Assembly: GCF_004569505.1 (NCBI RefSeq) | Contig: NZ_SPPK01000003.1 | Coordinates: forward strand, 425,323 to 489,322 | Direction: 5' to 3' | DNA from: Dysgonomonas mossii | GTDB lineage: Bacteria; Bacteroidota; Bacteroidia; Bacteroidales; Dysgonomonadaceae | DNA length: 64,000 nt | Shown here: piece by piece, positions 44,488 through 56,571 of the stretch | Numbering within the stretch: position 1 is the stretch's first letter | How the letters are laid out: each line of letters begins with the position of its first letter | Program-made: the position numbers and the translations under genes | Notes under the pieces: generated by a model | The model's database searches: none | Seen by the model: the letters and a program-made list of their open reading frames with translations, nothing else | Told to the model about the DNA's origin: nothing

Positions 44488-45183
44488 ATGGGTAAACTTA
44501 CAAAAAATCAGAAGTTAGCTTTCAGCAAAATTGAAGCAGGGAAATTATATACACTGACTGAAGCATCAGCTCTTGTAAAAGAGATAACAACTACAAAATT
44601 CGACTCATCTGTCGATTTGGATGTACGCTTAGGTGTAGACCCACGTAAAGCTAACCAGATGGTGAGAGGTGTAGTATCTCTTCCTCATGGAACAGGAAAA
44701 CAAGTAAGAGTTTTGGTATTATGTTCTCCGGATGCAGAAGCTGCAGCTAAAGAAGCTGGTGCAGACTATGTAGGTTTGGATGAATATATCGAAAAGATAA
44801 AAGGTGGTTGGACTGATATTGATGTTATCATCACTCAGCCTGCTATCATGGGTAAAGTTGGAGCTTTGGGGCGTGTACTTGGACCTCGTGGTCTAATGCC
44901 TAACCCTAAGAGCGGAACTGTGACTGTGGACGTTGCTAAAGCTGTAACTGAAGTAAAATCAGGTAAAATCGACTTTAAAGTTGATAAAGCAGGTATCGTT
45001 CATGCTTCTATAGGTAAAGTATCTTTTACTTCAGATCAGATCAGAGATAATGCAAGAGAATTTATTTCTACGCTTATCAAACTGAAACCTACTGCAGCTA
45101 AAGGAACTTATGTGAAAAGTGTTTGTCTTTCAAGTACTATGAGTCCGGGTGTAAAAATTGACCCTAAATCAGTAGAAAATTAA
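44488..45183 (+). CDS. rplA: Large ribosomal subunit protein uL1
   Basis: A 231-residue L1-stalk protein; [33 protein letters not shown] and [15 protein letters not shown] are the family signatures. In many bacteria L1 represses its own operon through an rRNA-like leader site. I take the ATG at 44488; a TTG at 44482 would add two residues. It follows rplK by 17 bp. Confidence 0.98.
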   Translation: MGKLTKNQKLAFSKIEAGKLYTLTEASALVKEITTTKFDSSVDLDVRLGVDPRKANQMVRGVVSLPHGTGKQVRVLVLCSPDAEAAAKEAGADYVGLDEYIEKIKGGWTDIDVIITQPAIMGKVGALGRVLGPRGLMPNPKSGTVTVDVAKAVTEVKSGKIDFKVDKAGIVHASIGKVSFTSDQIRDNAREFISTLIKLKPTAAKGTYVKSVCLSSTMSPGVKIDPKSVEN

Positions 45184-45203
45184 TCAAAATTGACTGAAAC
45201 ATT

Positions 45204-45716
45204 ATGAGAAAGGAAGATAAAAGTACTATCATAGAAACTATAGCGGCAACAATCAAAGGTTACGACAATTTCTATCTTGCTGATATTGCTACTCTTAATT
45301 CGACTAAAACCAGCGAATTGAGAAGAGAGTGCGCAAAGCAAGAAATTAAATTAATGGTCGTAAAGAATACCCTGTTGCAGAAAGCATTGGATACACTTGA
45401 AGGTGACTATTCGGAACTACATTCAGTTTTGAAAGGAAACACTGCAGTGATGTTTTCCAATTCAGCTAATGCACCGGCTAAACTGATCGCTAAGTACAAG
45501 AAAGAAGGAATTCCTTCGCTTAAGGCTGCTTATGTGCAAGAAAGCTTCTACATAGGTGCGGAAAATTTGAGCGCATTAGAAAACATCAAGAGCAAGAACG
45601 AACTTATCGGCGATGTTATCATGTTGCTTCAATCTCCAGCCAAGAATGTTATCTCAGCCCTTCAATCGGGTGGTAATACCATTCATGGTGTATTAGAAAC
45701 ATTATCGAAACGATAA
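45204..45716 (+). CDS. rplJ: Large ribosomal subunit protein uL10
   Basis: A 170-residue protein that anchors the L7/L12 dimers to 23S rRNA. DNFYLADIATLNSTKTSELRR and VKNTLLQKAL form the N-terminal rRNA-binding domain; the C-terminal helix binds bL12. Only 20 bp separate it from rplA, so no long L10 leader of the type seen in other phyla fits upstream. Confidence 0.97.
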   Translation: MRKEDKSTIIETIAATIKGYDNFYLADIATLNSTKTSELRRECAKQEIKLMVVKNTLLQKALDTLEGDYSELHSVLKGNTAVMFSNSANAPAKLIAKYKKEGIPSLKAAYVQESFYIGAENLSALENIKSKNELIGDVIMLLQSPAKNVISALQSGGNTIHGVLETLSKR

Positions 45717-45758
45717 TTCATTTAAAAAAGAATAATAACAATTTTAATTTATACAAAA

Positions 45759-46136
45759 ATGGCAGATATCAAAGCTATTGCAGAACAACTAGTAAATTTG
45801 ACAGTGAAAGAAGTTAGCGAACTAGCTGAAATTCTAAAAACTGAATATGGTATTGAACCAGCCGCTGCTGCTGTTGCAGTTGCAGGTCCGGCTGCAGGTC
45901 CAGCTGCAGAAGCTGTAGAAGAAAAAACATCTTTCGATGTAATCTTGAAATCAGCAGGTGCAAACAAATTGCAAGTTGTTAAAGCTGTTAAAGAACTAAC
46001 AGGACTTGGTTTGAAAGAAGCTAAAGATCTAGTTGATGCTGCTCCTGGTGAACTTAAAAAAGGAGTAACTAAAGATGAAGCAGAAGCATTGAAAAAACAA
46101 TTAGAAGAATCAGGAGCTGAAGTTGAACTTAAGTAA
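45759..46136 (+). CDS. rplL: Large ribosomal subunit protein bL7/bL12
   Basis: A 125-residue stalk protein: N-terminal dimerisation helices, an Ala/Gly/Pro hinge (residues about 38-52) and the C-terminal factor-binding domain ([32 protein letters not shown]). The hinge contains a short AAGPAAGP duplication. A terminator-like hairpin follows before rpoB. Confidence 0.98.
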   Translation: MADIKAIAEQLVNLTVKEVSELAEILKTEYGIEPAAAAVAVAGPAAGPAAEAVEEKTSFDVILKSAGANKLQVVKAVKELTGLGLKEAKDLVDAAPGELKKGVTKDEAEALKKQLEESGAEVELK

Positions 46137-46161
46137 AAACAGTCCTGTCAAAGGATACTTT

Positions 46162-46199
46162 GGTTAGGAACCTTCGTTGTGAAGGTTCTTAACCTTTTT
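46162..46199 (+). terminator. Terminator/attenuator between rplL and rpoB
   Basis: GGTTAGGAACCTTC (46162-46175) pairs with GAAGGTTCTTAACC (46181-46194): 14 pairs with one G-T, a five-base loop, then five T's. It lies 26 bp after rplL and 38 bp before rpoB, so it probably lets only part of the transcription pass from ribosomal protein to polymerase genes. Confidence 0.85.
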
Positions 46200-46237
46200 A
46201 CGTCAAAAATAATAAGTTCATCAAAACTGGATATTCC

Positions 46238-49200
46238 ATGTCTTCAATAAATACAAATCAAAGAGTCAATTTCGCTTCAATCAAAAATCCGCTACCTTAT
46301 CCGGATTTTCTTGAAGTGCAGCTAAAGTCATTCCGCGACTTTTTACAACTTGATACTCCTCCCGAAAAGAGGAAGAAAGAAGGTCTATACAAAGTTTTTG
46401 CAGAAAACTTTCCTATAGCTGATACACGAAACAATTTTGTATTAGAATTTTTGGACTACTTTATCGATCCGCCGCGTTACACAATCGAAGAGTGTATCGA
46501 CAGAGGATTGACGTATAGTGTTCCTCTAAAAGCAAAACTTAAACTTTATTGTACCGACCCCGATCATGAAGACTTTGACACGGTTATTCAGGATGTTTAT
46601 TTGGGGTTGATACCATACATGACCGAAAAAGGTACATTCGTGATCAATGGTGCCGAGCGTGTTGTTGTTTCGCAGTTGCACCGTTCACCGGGCGTATTTT
46701 TCGGACAAACAATGCATGCTAATGGTACTAAATTGTATTCGGCACGTATCATTCCTTTCAAAGGTTCATGGATTGAATTTGCTACAGACATCAATAATGT
46801 CATGTATGCATATATTGACCGTAAAAAGAAATTACCTGTAACTACGCTCCTTCGTGCTATCGGTTTTGAGAGTGATAGAAATATCCTCGAAATATTCGAT
46901 CTGGCAGAAGAGGTAAAAGTTAATAAACAAAATATAAAAAAGATAGCAGGCCGTAAACTTGCTGCCAGAATTCTTAGAACCTGGATGGAAGACTTCGTGG
47001 ATGAGGATACCGGTGAGGTAACATCTATCGAACGTAACGAAGTTATTCTTGAACGTGAAACTATTCTGGAAAAAGATCATCTGGATTTGATACTCGATTC
47101 GGGTGTATCTTCTATATTATTGCATAAAGAGTCTCAGAATATTTCTGACTTTGCAATTATATACAATACATTACAAAAAGACCCAAGTAACTCGGAAATA
47201 GACGCCGTTCGTCATATCTACAGACAATTGCGTAGCGCAGAGCCTGCTGATGATGCAAGTGCTCGTGAGGTTATTAATAACCTTTTCTTTTCCGAAAAAC
47301 GTTACGATTTGGGAGAAGTAGGACGTTACAGGCTGAATAAGAAACTGGGACTTTCTACTAGTACAGATATTCGTGTTTTAACGAAGGAAGATATTATTGA
47401 GATCATCAAATATCTTATCGAGTTGATCAACTCAAAAGCCATCGTTGACGATATCGACCACTTGAGCAACCGTCGTGTACGTACTGTAGGAGAACAGCTT
47501 TTCAATCAGTTTGGAGTTGGTCTTAACCGTATGGCACGTATCATCCGTGAAAGAATGAACGTTCGCGATAATGAAGTGTTTACGCCGATTGATTTGATCA
47601 ATGCTAAAACAATTTCTTCTGTCGTAAATACATTCTTCGGTACAAATGCGTTGTCTCAGTTCATGGATCAAACCAATCCATTGGCTGAAATTACTCACAA
47701 GCGTCGTATGTCTGCCCTTGGACCAGGTGGTCTTTCTCGCGAAAGAGCCGGTTTTGAGGTGCGTGACGTTCACTATACACACTATGGTCGTCTTTGTCCG
47801 ATCGAAACACCTGAGGGTCCAAACATTGGTTTGATATCTTCTCTTTGTGTTTATGCAAAGATCAACGACCTTGGTTTTATTGAAACACCATATCGTAAAG
47901 TAGCAGATAGCAAAGTCGACTTATCGTCTGAAGGTATCGTATATCTTGCAGCCGAAGAGGAAGAAGACAGGCTTATCGCTCAAGGTAATGCTCCGTTGAA
48001 TGATGACGGATCATTTATCAATATGCGTGTAAAAGCTCGTCAAGATGCAGACTATCCTGTTATTGAGCCATCAGAAGTAGAGTTGATGGATGTATCTCCA
48101 ACTCAGATCGCTTCTATTGCAGCATCGTTGATTCCATTCTTGGAGCATGATGATGCCAACCGTGCGCTGATGGGATCGAACATGATGCGTCAGGCTGTTC
48201 CTTTGATGCGTACCGAATCTCCTATCGTAGGAACCGGTATCGAAGGTCAGCTTATTCGTGACTCTCGTACTCAGATTGTTGCAGAAGGTGCAGGTGAAGT
48301 TGTCTTTGTAGATGCCGATACCATTAAAATTAAATACGATCGTACAGCAGACGAAGACTTTGTGGCTTTTGACGATGCGATTAAAACATATTCTATTCCT
48401 AAGTTCCGTAAGACAAACCAAAATACAACAATCGACCTTCGTCCTATCTGTAGAAAAGGCGACAGGGTTGTGTTGAATCAGATACTAACAGAAGGTTATT
48501 CAACTGAAAAAGGCGAATTGGCTATCGGTAAGAATCTGAAGGTTGCCTTCATGCCTTGGAAAGGATACAACTTTGAGGATGCGATCGTTCTGAACGAACG
48601 TGTTGTTCGCGAAGATATCTTTACATCTGTCCATGTAGAAGAGTTTGCACTTGAGGTTCGTGATACAAAACGTGGTGTTGAAGAATTGACATCCGATATT
48701 CCGAACGTAAGTGAAGATGCTACTAAAGACTTGGATGAGAGGGGTATTATCCGTGTAGGAGCTCGTGTTAGTCCGGGAGATATCCTGATCGGTAAGATTA
48801 CGCCGAAGGGTGAATCTGATCCTTCTCCTGAAGAAAAGCTGCTTCGTGCAATCTTTGGAGACAAAGCCGGTGATGTGAAAGATGCATCTTTGAAAGCATC
48901 TCCTTCATTGAAGGGTGTTGTTGTATCAACAAACTTGTTCTCTAAAGCATCTAAAAAGGGTAAGACTAAACTTTCGAGCAAAGCTTTACTTCCTAAACTA
49001 GATGAAGAGTATGAAGAAAAGATGGCAAAACTGAAAGGAATATTAGTAGATAAGCTATTAGTATTGACCGAAGGCAAACCATCACAGGGTGTTAAAGATT
49101 ATTTGAATGTTGATATTATCGGTAAAGGCTCTAAGTTTACGAAGAGTGCTTTGGATGGTATCGATTACGAATCAATACAGGTAAGTAACTGGACATCGGA

Positions 49201-50050
49201 TGAGCACAAAAATGCGCTTATCAGAGATGTTATCGTAAACTACCTACATAAATATAAAGAGCTTGATGCTGAGCTTAAACGTAAGCGTTTCGACCTCACT
49301 ATAGGTGATGAACTACCTTCGGGAATAGTTCAGATAGCTAAAGTTTATGTGGCTAAGAAACGTAAGATACAGGTTGGAGATAAGATGGCAGGTCGTCACG
49401 GTAATAAAGGTATCGTGTCGCGTATCGTTCGTCAGGAAGATATGCCGTTCTTACCGGATGGAACGCCGGTTGATATCGTGTTGAACCCGTTAGGGGTGCC
49501 TTCTCGTATGAACCTTGGTCAGATCTTCGAAACTGTATTGGGTTGGGCCGGTAAAGAGCTGGGAGTTAAGTTTGCTACACCAATCTTTGATGGTGCTAGC
49601 CTTGACGATTTGAACGAATGGACAGATAAAGCTGGAGTACCACGTTATGGTAAAGTCCGTCTTATTGATGGAGGAACAGGTATTCAATTTGACCAACATG
49701 CTACCGTAGGTATAATTTATATGCTTAAACTCGGTCACATGGTTGAAGATAAGATGCATGCCCGTTCTATCGGACCATACTCACTTATTACCCAACAGCC
49801 TCTTGGAGGTAAGGCTCAATTTGGGGGTCAGCGTTTCGGAGAAATGGAGGTTTGGGCACTGGAAGCATTCGGTGCAGCTCACATTCTTAGAGAAATTCTG
49901 ACAATCAAATCGGATGACGTTATAGGGCGTTCAAAAGCTTATGAAGCGATTGTAAAAGGTGAACCTATGCCGCAGCCGGGTATTCCTGAATCATTAAACG
50001 TACTTCTTCACGAAATGCGTGGTTTGGGATTGAGTGTCTCTCTCGATTAA
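46238..50050 (+). CDS. rpoB: DNA-directed RNA polymerase subunit beta
   Basis: A 1270-residue beta subunit. The N-terminal lobes ([33 protein letters not shown]) precede the rifampicin region [36 protein letters not shown] segment near residue 470-500, with wild-type residues at the common resistance positions that I can see (Q, D, H and S of that stretch). The flap and C-terminal clamp ([32 protein letters not shown]) are intact. It has the Bacteroidota length and is followed after 120 bp by rpoC. Confidence 0.99.
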   Translation: MSSINTNQRVNFASIKNPLPYPDFLEVQLKSFRDFLQLDTPPEKRKKEGLYKVFAENFPIADTRNNFVLEFLDYFIDPPRYTIEECIDRGLTYSVPLKAKLKLYCTDPDHEDFDTVIQDVYLGLIPYMTEKGTFVINGAERVVVSQLHRSPGVFFGQTMHANGTKLYSARIIPFKGSWIEFATDINNVMYAYIDRKKKLPVTTLLRAIGFESDRNILEIFDLAEEVKVNKQNIKKIAGRKLAARILRTWMEDFVDEDTGEVTSIERNEVILERETILEKDHLDLILDSGVSSILLHKESQNISDFAIIYNTLQKDPSNSEIDAVRHIYRQLRSAEPADDASAREVINNLFFSEKRYDLGEVGRYRLNKKLGLSTSTDIRVLTKEDIIEIIKYLIELINSKAIVDDIDHLSNRRVRTVGEQLFNQFGVGLNRMARIIRERMNVRDNEVFTPIDLINAKTISSVVNTFFGTNALSQFMDQTNPLAEITHKRRMSALGPGGLSRERAGFEVRDVHYTHYGRLCPIETPEGPNIGLISSLCVYAKINDLGFIETPYRKVADSKVDLSSEGIVYLAAEEEEDRLIAQGNAPLNDDGSFINMRVKARQDADYPVIEPSEVELMDVSPTQIASIAASLIPFLEHDDANRALMGSNMMRQAVPLMRTESPIVGTGIEGQLIRDSRTQIVAEGAGEVVFVDADTIKIKYDRTADEDFVAFDDAIKTYSIPKFRKTNQNTTIDLRPICRKGDRVVLNQILTEGYSTEKGELAIGKNLKVAFMPWKGYNFEDAIVLNERVVREDIFTSVHVEEFALEVRDTKRGVEELTSDIPNVSEDATKDLDERGIIRVGARVSPGDILIGKITPKGESDPSPEEKLLRAIFGDKAGDVKDASLKASPSLKGVVVSTNLFSKASKKGKTKLSSKALLPKLDEEYEEKMAKLKGILVDKLLVLTEGKPSQGVKDYLNVDIIGKGSKFTKSALDGIDYESIQVSNWTSDEHKNALIRDVIVNYLHKYKELDAELKRKRFDLTIGDELPSGIVQIAKVYVAKKRKIQVGDKMAGRHGNKGIVSRIVRQEDMPFLPDGTPVDIVLNPLGVPSRMNLGQIFETVLGWAGKELGVKFATPIFDGASLDDLNEWTDKAGVPRYGKVRLIDGGTGIQFDQHATVGIIYMLKLGHMVEDKMHARSIGPYSLITQQPLGGKAQFGGQRFGEMEVWALEAFGAAHILREILTIKSDDVIGRSKAYEAIVKGEPMPQPGIPESLNVLLHEMRGLGLSVSLD

Positions 50051-50061
50051 TATCATATTAT

Positions 50062-50155
50062 CCGTTGGCTTTCGGCTTTAACTAAGCTGATAGCCGACGG
50101 ATTCTAAATACTCTAACAAACAGCTATCGGCTAATGGCTAATAGCTACAGCTTTT
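50062..50155. repeat. REP-like hairpin repeats between rpoB and rpoC
   Basis: Bases 50062-50078 pair with 50084-50100 (17 positions, one mismatch, two G-T), a large hairpin built from GGCTTTCGGCTT and AAGCTGATAGCC. A second unit, AGCTATCGGCTAATGGCTAATAGCT, covers 50122-50146. No T-run follows. The words match the repeat at 646-703 in inverted orientation. Confidence 0.65.
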
Positions 50156-50170
50156 AAAAGAAAAAAGTAT

Positions 50171-53100
50171 ATGGCTTTTAGAAAAGAAAATAAAGTAAAG
50201 AGTAGCTTTTCAAAAATAACTGTGAGCCTTGCATCTCCTGAAGAAATTCTGGAAGCATCAAGCGGTGAAGTTTTGAAACCTGAAACAATCAACTATCGTA
50301 CTTACAAACCTGAACGTGACGGGCTTTTCTGCGAACGTATATTCGGACCAGTAAAGGATTACGAATGTCATTGCGGTAAATACAAAAGAATCCGTTATAA
50401 GGGTATCGTTTGTGACCGATGCGGTGTTGAAGTTACAGAGAAGAAAGTTCGTCGCGAACGTACAGGACATATCCACCTTGTTGTTCCTGTGGCTCATATC
50501 TGGTATTTCCGTTCGCTGCCAAACAAAATGGGTTATCTTTTAGGTATACCTACCAAGAAACTGGATTCTATCATCTACTACGAACGTTATGTTGTGATTC
50601 AGTCCGGTGCAGCAGTAGAAGAAGGAATAGCAGATAAAGACCTTCTTACAGAAGAAGAATATTTGAATATTCTGGATAAGCTTCCAAAAGAAAATCAACT
50701 GTTGGACGATACCGATCCGAACAAGTTTATTGCTAAAATGGGGGCTGAGGCTGTTTACGACCTTTTGTCTCGTATCAACCTCGATTCATTAGCTAATACT
50801 CTGCGCCATAAGGCAAGCACAGATACATCTCAACAACGTAAGAACGAGGCATTGAAACAACTTCAGGTTGTTGAAGCGTTCCGTGGATCGAAAGGTAAGA
50901 ATAAACCGGAGTGGATGATTGTAAAAATTGTTCCGGTAATTCCGCCAGAGCTTCGTCCGTTGGTTCCATTAGATGGAGGTCGTTTTGCTACATCCGACCT
51001 GAATGACTTGTATCGTCGTGTAATTATACGTAACAATCGTCTGAAAAGACTTATTGATATCAAAGCTCCCGAAGTTATTTTACGTAACGAAAAACGTATG
51101 CTTCAGGAAGCTGTCGATTCATTGTTTGACAACTCACGTAAGTCAAGTGCAGTTAAGACTGATGCCAATCGTCCATTGAAATCACTATCCGACAGTTTGA
51201 AAGGTAAACAAGGTCGTTTCCGTCAAAACTTGTTGGGTAAGCGTGTCGACTATTCAGCTCGTTCGGTAATTGTCGTTGGGCCCGAATTGAAGATGCACGA
51301 ATGTGGTATTCCTCAGGATATGGCAGCTGAGCTGTACAAACCATTTATTATACGTAAGCTGATCGAGCGTGGTATCGTAAAGACAGTAAAATCGGCTAAG
51401 AAGATCGTAGATCGTAAAGAGCCTGTGGTATGGGATATCTTGGAACATGTGATGAAAGGACATCCGGTTATGCTCAACCGTGCTCCTACTCTTCACCGTC
51501 TTGGTATCCAGGCATTCCAGCCTAAGATGATTGGTGGTAAAGCGATCCAGTTGCACCCGTTAGCATGTACGGCGTTCAATGCCGACTTCGACGGTGACCA
51601 GATGGCTGTTCACTTACCATTAGGTAATGAAGCTATCCTTGAGGCACAGATGTTGATGCTTGCATCTCATAACATCCTGAACCCAGCAAATGGAGCTCCT
51701 ATTACCGTACCTTCTCAGGACATGGTTCTTGGACTATATTATATCACAAAAATCCGTAAGGGTGCTCTTGGCGAAGGACTTATATTCTATGGCCCTGAGG
51801 AAGCTATTATTGCATACAATGAGGGTAAGGTTGATATACATGCTTTGATAAAAGTATATGTGAATGACCTTGACGAAAATGGTGAAATAAAGAAATTGAT
51901 GCGTGAAACTACTGTCGGACGTGTTCTTGTTAATGAGAAAACTCCTGTAGAAGTAGGATTCATCAATGAAGTGCTTTCTAAGAAATCATTACGTGATATC
52001 ATCGGTAATGTAATCAAAGCCTGTGGGGTTGCTAAAACAGCACAGTTCCTTGACGACATTAAAGATTTAGGTTATACAATGGCATTCCGTGGAGGTTTGT
52101 CGTTCAACCTCGAAGATGTAATCATTCCTGAAGAAAAAGATACATTAGTACAACAAGGTTATGACGAAGTAGAGCAGATATTGAATAACTATAACATGGG
52201 ATTCATTACCTACAACGAACGTTACAACCAGATTATTGATATATGGACACACGTCAACTCAAGATTGTCTAACATCTTGATGAAACAGCTTTCGGAAGAC
52301 GATCAGGGATTCAACGCCGTATATATGATGTTGGATTCAGGAGCCCGTGGATCGAAAGAGCAGATTCGTCAGTTGTCAGGTATGCGTGGATTGATGGCGA
52401 AACCTCAAAAGAGTGGGGCAGAAGGAGCTCAGATTATTGAGAATCCGATCTTGTCGAACTTTAAAGAAGGATTGTCGGTGTTAGAGTACTTTATCTCTAC
52501 CCACGGTGCGCGTAAGGGTCTTGCCGATACGGCTTTGAAGACTGCCGATGCCGGATATTTGACTCGTCGTCTTGTTGACGTATCACAAGATGTGATCATT
52601 AACGAAGAAGACTGTGGTACATTGCGTGGTCTTGTTTGTTCAGAGCTTAAAAACAATGAAGAAGTTGTTGCTTCTTTATATGAACGTATCTTAGGTCGTG
52701 TATCTGTTCATGATATCCAACATCCGATGACAGGAGAAATCATTGTTAAGTCGGGAGAGGAAATCAAAGAAGATGCAGCTACTATTATACAAAATTCTCC
52801 TATCGAGAGCGTAGAGATCCGTTCGGTTCTTACTTGCGAATCGAAGAAGGGTGTTTGTGGTAAATGCTATGGACGTAACCTTGCAACAGGCCGTATGGTT
52901 CAGCGAGGTGAGGCTGTAGGTGTTATTGCCGCACAGTCTATCGGTGAGCCGGGAACACAGTTGACACTACGTACATTCCACGTTGGGGGTATCGCATCTA
53001 ATATTGCTACCGAAAGTAGCGTTGTTGCTAAATACGATGGTATATTAGAAATAGATGATCTTCGTACAGTAGATATTCTTGACGAATCAGGCAAGAAAAC

Positions 53101-54454
53101 TCAGATTGTAGTTAGCCGATTGGTAGAGCTTCGTTTGGTTGATCCTAACACTAAAATCGTACTCCTTACTCATAATATTCCTTATGGTTCTAAATTGTAC
53201 TTTAAGGATGGGGCTAAGGTGAAAAAAGATGATCTGATCTGTGATTGGGATCCATTTAATGCCGTTATTATATCTGAAGCTACAGGACGTATCAAATTCG
53301 AGAATGTAATAGAAGGTGTTACGTTTAAAGTTGAATCGGATGAACAAACCGGTCTGAAAGAAAAGATCATTATCGAATCTCGCGATAAGACTAAAGCTCC
53401 TGAAGCTCATGTCTTGGATGAGCAGGGTAGAACTATCAAAACTTATAGTTTACCATTAGGTGCTCACCTTGTGAAAGATGATAATGATGCAATCAAAGCC
53501 GGAGATGTACTTGTTAAGATACCTCGTGCAGTAGGTAAGGCTGGTGATATCACCGGAGGTCTTCCTCGTGTAACTGAGTTGTTCGAAGCACGTAACCCAT
53601 CTAATCCTGCAGTAGTGTCGGAAATCGATGGTGAGGTTTCATTCGGTAAGATCAAACGTGGTAATAGAGAAATTATAGTAACTTCTAAACTTGATGAAGT
53701 TAAGAAATATCTGGTGCCTCTATCCAAACAAATTCTTGTTCAAGAAAATGACTTTGTGAGAGCCGGTATGCCACTGTCTGACGGAGCTACAACTCCTTCT
53801 GATATATTGGCTATTATGGGACCTACAGCCGTTCAGGAATATATTGTAAACGAAGTACAGGATGTATACCGTCTACAGGGTGTGAAGATCAACGACAAGC
53901 ACTTCGAGGTGATTGTTCGTCAGATGATGCGCAAGGTAGAAGTTATCGATCCGGGAGATACTCGTTTCCTAGAACAGCAGGTTATCGACAAATATGAAGT
54001 AATGGAAGAGAATGACAGAATCTGGGGTAAGAAAGTTATTGTTGACGCCGGAGATTCTTCAACATTCGAACCGGGACAGATTGTTACTGCACGTAAGCTG
54101 AGAGACGAAAACTCTATGCTGAAACGTAGAGACCTTCGTCCGGTAGAAGTGCGTGACGCAGTTCCTGCAACAGCTAACCAGATACTTCAAGGTATTACCC
54201 GTGCTGCTCTCCAGACTCAAAGCTTTATGTCTGCCGCTTCGTTCCAGGAAACAACAAAAGTACTTAACGACGCTGCTATAAACGCTAAGGTAGATAGACT
54301 GGAAGGATTGAAGGAGAATGTGATCTGTGGTCACTTATTACCTGCCGGTACAGGACAACGTGAATTTGAAAAATTAGTTGTTGGTACAAAGGAAGATTTT
54401 GACAGGATTGCTGCAACCAGAAAGACTGTAGTAGATTTTGATGCCGTAGAATAA
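50171..54454 (+). CDS. rpoC: DNA-directed RNA polymerase subunit beta'
   Basis: A 1427-residue beta' subunit. Zinc site 1 is in CHCGKYKRI...CDRCGVEV near residues 66-84; the catalytic Mg loop is [12 protein letters not shown]; the trigger-loop and bridge-helix region includes [14 protein letters not shown] [18 protein letters not shown]; zinc site 2 has [15 protein letters not shown]. The gene ends at 54454, followed by a strong terminator. It shares an operon with rpoB, separated by REP-like hairpins. Confidence 0.99.
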   Translation: MAFRKENKVKSSFSKITVSLASPEEILEASSGEVLKPETINYRTYKPERDGLFCERIFGPVKDYECHCGKYKRIRYKGIVCDRCGVEVTEKKVRRERTGHIHLVVPVAHIWYFRSLPNKMGYLLGIPTKKLDSIIYYERYVVIQSGAAVEEGIADKDLLTEEEYLNILDKLPKENQLLDDTDPNKFIAKMGAEAVYDLLSRINLDSLANTLRHKASTDTSQQRKNEALKQLQVVEAFRGSKGKNKPEWMIVKIVPVIPPELRPLVPLDGGRFATSDLNDLYRRVIIRNNRLKRLIDIKAPEVILRNEKRMLQEAVDSLFDNSRKSSAVKTDANRPLKSLSDSLKGKQGRFRQNLLGKRVDYSARSVIVVGPELKMHECGIPQDMAAELYKPFIIRKLIERGIVKTVKSAKKIVDRKEPVVWDILEHVMKGHPVMLNRAPTLHRLGIQAFQPKMIGGKAIQLHPLACTAFNADFDGDQMAVHLPLGNEAILEAQMLMLASHNILNPANGAPITVPSQDMVLGLYYITKIRKGALGEGLIFYGPEEAIIAYNEGKVDIHALIKVYVNDLDENGEIKKLMRETTVGRVLVNEKTPVEVGFINEVLSKKSLRDIIGNVIKACGVAKTAQFLDDIKDLGYTMAFRGGLSFNLEDVIIPEEKDTLVQQGYDEVEQILNNYNMGFITYNERYNQIIDIWTHVNSRLSNILMKQLSEDDQGFNAVYMMLDSGARGSKEQIRQLSGMRGLMAKPQKSGAEGAQIIENPILSNFKEGLSVLEYFISTHGARKGLADTALKTADAGYLTRRLVDVSQDVIINEEDCGTLRGLVCSELKNNEEVVASLYERILGRVSVHDIQHPMTGEIIVKSGEEIKEDAATIIQNSPIESVEIRSVLTCESKKGVCGKCYGRNLATGRMVQRGEAVGVIAAQSIGEPGTQLTLRTFHVGGIASNIATESSVVAKYDGILEIDDLRTVDILDESGKKTQIVVSRLVELRLVDPNTKIVLLTHNIPYGSKLYFKDGAKVKKDDLICDWDPFNAVIISEATGRIKFENVIEGVTFKVESDEQTGLKEKIIIESRDKTKAPEAHVLDEQGRTIKTYSLPLGAHLVKDDNDAIKAGDVLVKIPRAVGKAGDITGGLPRVTELFEARNPSNPAVVSEIDGEVSFGKIKRGNREIIVTSKLDEVKKYLVPLSKQILVQENDFVRAGMPLSDGATTPSDILAIMGPTAVQEYIVNEVQDVYRLQGVKINDKHFEVIVRQMMRKVEVIDPGDTRFLEQQVIDKYEVMEENDRIWGKKVIVDAGDSSTFEPGQIVTARKLRDENSMLKRRDLRPVEVRDAVPATANQILQGITRAALQTQSFMSAASFQETTKVLNDAAINAKVDRLEGLKENVICGHLLPAGTGQREFEKLVVGTKEDFDRIAATRKTVVDFDAVE

Positions 54455-54477
54455 TTAATTATTCTTTTATATAGTTA

Positions 54478-54521
54478 GAAAGGGGAGAGAAACATTATGT
54501 TTCTCTCCCCTTTCATTTTTT
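54478..54521 (+). terminator. Strong intrinsic terminator after rpoC
   Basis: A perfect 16-bp stem (GAAAGGGGAGAGAAAC, 54478-54493, with 54499-54514), a five-base loop and T's at 54516-54521, 23 bp after the rpoC stop. Confidence 0.95.
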
Positions 54522-54555
54522 GTTAAGCTTACCGAGCTAAACTCTATGTGTAAGA

Positions 54556-55230
54556 TTATTTACCCTGTTGAGCGTCTTTTAGCATCTTTTCGTTAGGAAG
54601 GATGTAAACTTCTACACGACGGTTTTGAGCTCTACCTGCAACAGAACTGTTGTCGGCAACAGGTTGTGTAGATCCAAATCCTTGAGATACCATACGTTTT
54701 CCTGAAACACCTTTCGTTTGAAGGAAATTATAAACAGCTTGTGCACGTTTTTCAGACAAAGGATTGTTTATAGCGTCAGAACCTGTATTATCTGTGTGTC
54801 CGTATATTTGAACATCAGTATCAGGATTATTATTTAATGAAGCAGCGAAGTTGCTTAGTGCGCTTTGTGAAGCAGAACTTAATGTACTTGAATTTGTTGC
54901 AAATAGAATTCCTGATTCAAACGTAACTTTGATAGCTTGTCCATCGTTGATAGATTCCACCTGAGCTCCGTTGATCTGCTCCAATTCTTTCTTTTGTTTG
55001 TCCATTTTGTTGCCAATGATAGCTCCGGCCGAACCACCAACTACAGCGCCTATACCTGCACCCCATGCAGCACCTTTACCGCCGCCTATAATAGCACCAA
55101 TACCTGCGCCCAATGCACCACCTGCACCTGCACCGATACCTCCACCTTTTACAGTATTGCTGGCTCCACAGCTAGATAATAGTAATGCGCAGCTCAAAAC
55201 AATAGCTGCTACGAATGAAAAATGTTTCAT
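54556..55230 (-). CDS. OmpA-family lipoprotein with glycine-zipper segment
   Basis: A 224-residue lipoprotein: signal peptide, lipobox SSC with the lipidated Cys near residue 21, then a Gly/Ala-rich glycine zipper (residues about 28-76, GAGIGAIIGGGKGAAWG and similar), a short linker and an OmpA C-terminal domain (residues 100-215). The peptidoglycan-binding motif is YGHTDNTGSDAINNPLSEKR, and NRRVEVYI closes it. It probably ties the outer membrane to the cell wall. Monocistronic, convergent with rpoC. Confidence 0.92.
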   Translation of the reverse strand: MKHFSFVAAIVLSCALLLSSCGASNTVKGGGIGAGAGGALGAGIGAIIGGGKGAAWGAGIGAVVGGSAGAIIGNKMDKQKKELEQINGAQVESINDGQAIKVTFESGILFATNSSTLSSASQSALSNFAASLNNNPDTDVQIYGHTDNTGSDAINNPLSEKRAQAVYNFLQTKGVSGKRMVSQGFGSTQPVADNSSVAGRAQNRRVEVYILPNEKMLKDAQQGK

Positions 55231-55275
55231 AAATTTATTCTTTTAATAATTAAAATTTGTGTGATTATCTTCGTT

Positions 55276-55608
55276 TTATTCGAATATCCCTAGTGATTCA
55301 CAATATGCAATCTCGCCCTGTATAATGAATGCGATATCTTCAGCTGAGAAGTTATTTATTTTGTCTTTTTTCGTATTCTTCAATACATAAGATACAATTT
55401 CATCTTCATCGATGTCTACAATTACGTTCTCATCGGCATCTTCGTCCATGTAGCCTTTTTCTTCATAGAATTCGTAAACGATATCAATAATATAGTTGAT
55501 TTCGTCACTCGAGTATTTTCCTTTCATTTCTTGCGGAAGATAGTTCTGTATATACTTTACAGCATCATCTTCGTCATACTGTATCAGATCTTTATCACTG
55601 CTCATCAT
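55276..55608 (-). CDS. Small acidic protein, unknown function
   Basis: A 110-residue soluble protein rich in Asp, Glu and Tyr: YDEDDAVKYIQNYLPQEM, SSDEINYIIDIVYEFYEEKG, then DEDADENVIVDIDEDE and a C-terminal helix. The predicted structure is helical; I do not recognise a function. Its start is at 55608, with a second in-frame ATG next to it. A -7 element lies at 55647-55654, and the gene is 46 bp upstream of the OmpA lipoprotein gene on the same strand, so the two may be co-transcribed. Confidence 0.7.
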   Translation of the reverse strand: MMSSDKDLIQYDEDDAVKYIQNYLPQEMKGKYSSDEINYIIDIVYEFYEEKGYMDEDADENVIVDIDEDEIVSYVLKNTKKDKINNFSAEDIAFIIQGEIAYCESLGIFE

Positions 55609-55646
55609 CTTATATTTTAGGATTATATTATTTAGATTTATAACAA

Positions 55647-55654
55647 CAAAGTTA
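55647..55654 (-). promoter_or_regulatory. -7 element for the acidic protein gene
   Basis: CAAAGTTA on plus is TAACTTTG on minus, 39 bp before 55608. The remaining 55655-55809 shows nothing else that I can support. Confidence 0.55.
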
Positions 55655-55809
55655 CTTTGATGTTCAAATATGGCTGGTTTATTATTTTCGTAGTTTACCT
55701 ATTCTTCTGTTATTCTAAGTTTGGTTTTTATTGAGACTTGTTATGTGAAAGAAGGTTTAATATATCTTACTATTTATTAGGATTCAATGTTTAATCAAAA
55801 GTAGTTATT

Positions 55810-56481
55810 TTATTTTTTTTTCCAAATAAGATAGGCTAAAACGATCAGCGGCAAAACCATTATACCCAAATAGACCGCATTCATACTAAGTAGTTTTGCA
55901 GGCGTGTAAATGACAGCCACAACAATACCTACAATAGCACCGCCCATGTGCGCATCGTGCCCTATATTACCAACCTTTTTCAGCATACCATAGATGGAAA
56001 AAGCCAGATATCCAAGCCCGAAAATCCATCCCGGGATATCTATCGGAATAAAGAAAAAGCGAAGAGGCATTGTGGGATACACAGCTATAGCAGCAAAAAG
56101 TATACCTACCACCCCTCCTGAAGCACCGATGGCACTGTAGTAGTATTCTTTTCTGTGGATGAAAAGAGAGAGTAATCCTCCGCCAATAATAGACAAAAAG
56201 TAAATAGCCAGATATATCCATACTCCGAAAGAGTAGGTAATAATATCGGAGAAGAAGTACAATGTCATCATATTAAACAATAGATGCATATAGTCTCCAT
56301 GGAGTGTCGCAGATGTTAGCAGCCTGTCCCATTGTTTCGAGTTGCCCAAAATAGCCCCTACATTAAACTTGTAGCGTTCAAAAAAGGCCATGTCACTAAA
56401 GCCCTTTATGCTGGTTATAACTGTGAGAGCAATAATCAAAATAGGTACAACAGACTGTAAACTAAAATCCATAATTTTCAT
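55810..56481 (-). CDS. Rhomboid-family intramembrane serine protease (third copy)
   Basis: A 223-residue polytopic membrane protein with the rhomboid dyad: serine in AIGASGGVVGILF and histidine in GHDAHMGGAIVGI; HLLFNMMTLYFF is the His/Asn helix. It is a minimal six-helix form without long tails, unlike the tandem pair at 16-18 kb. I start at the ATG at 56481 (an ATG at 56472 is also possible), since the longer frame begins with a TTG at 56496 that lies inside the -7 element of its own promoter. Single gene. Confidence 0.93.
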   Translation of the reverse strand: MKIMDFSLQSVVPILIIALTVITSIKGFSDMAFFERYKFNVGAILGNSKQWDRLLTSATLHGDYMHLLFNMMTLYFFSDIITYSFGVWIYLAIYFLSIIGGGLLSLFIHRKEYYYSAIGASGGVVGILFAAIAVYPTMPLRFFFIPIDIPGWIFGLGYLAFSIYGMLKKVGNIGHDAHMGGAIVGIVVAVIYTPAKLLSMNAVYLGIMVLPLIVLAYLIWKKK

Positions 56482-56493
56482 TTTTCGTAAAGG

Positions 56494-56501
56494 CAAAGGT
56501 A
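56494..56501 (-). promoter_or_regulatory. -7 element for the third rhomboid gene
   Basis: CAAAGGTA on plus is TACCTTTG on minus, only 13 bp before the ATG at 56481, which implies a very short or leaderless transcript. Confidence 0.6.
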
Positions 56502-56571
56502 TAAAAAAGAGTATAAGCCTTGAAAATTTTGTGCTATATTTCTTTCGCCGAAGTCATTCCTCCCTTACAGA

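Noticed and set aside
54937..55246. Two overlapping frames opposite the OmpA lipoprotein gene
   Set aside because: Pro/Ala/Thr-rich shadow of the glycine-zipper codons on the other strand.
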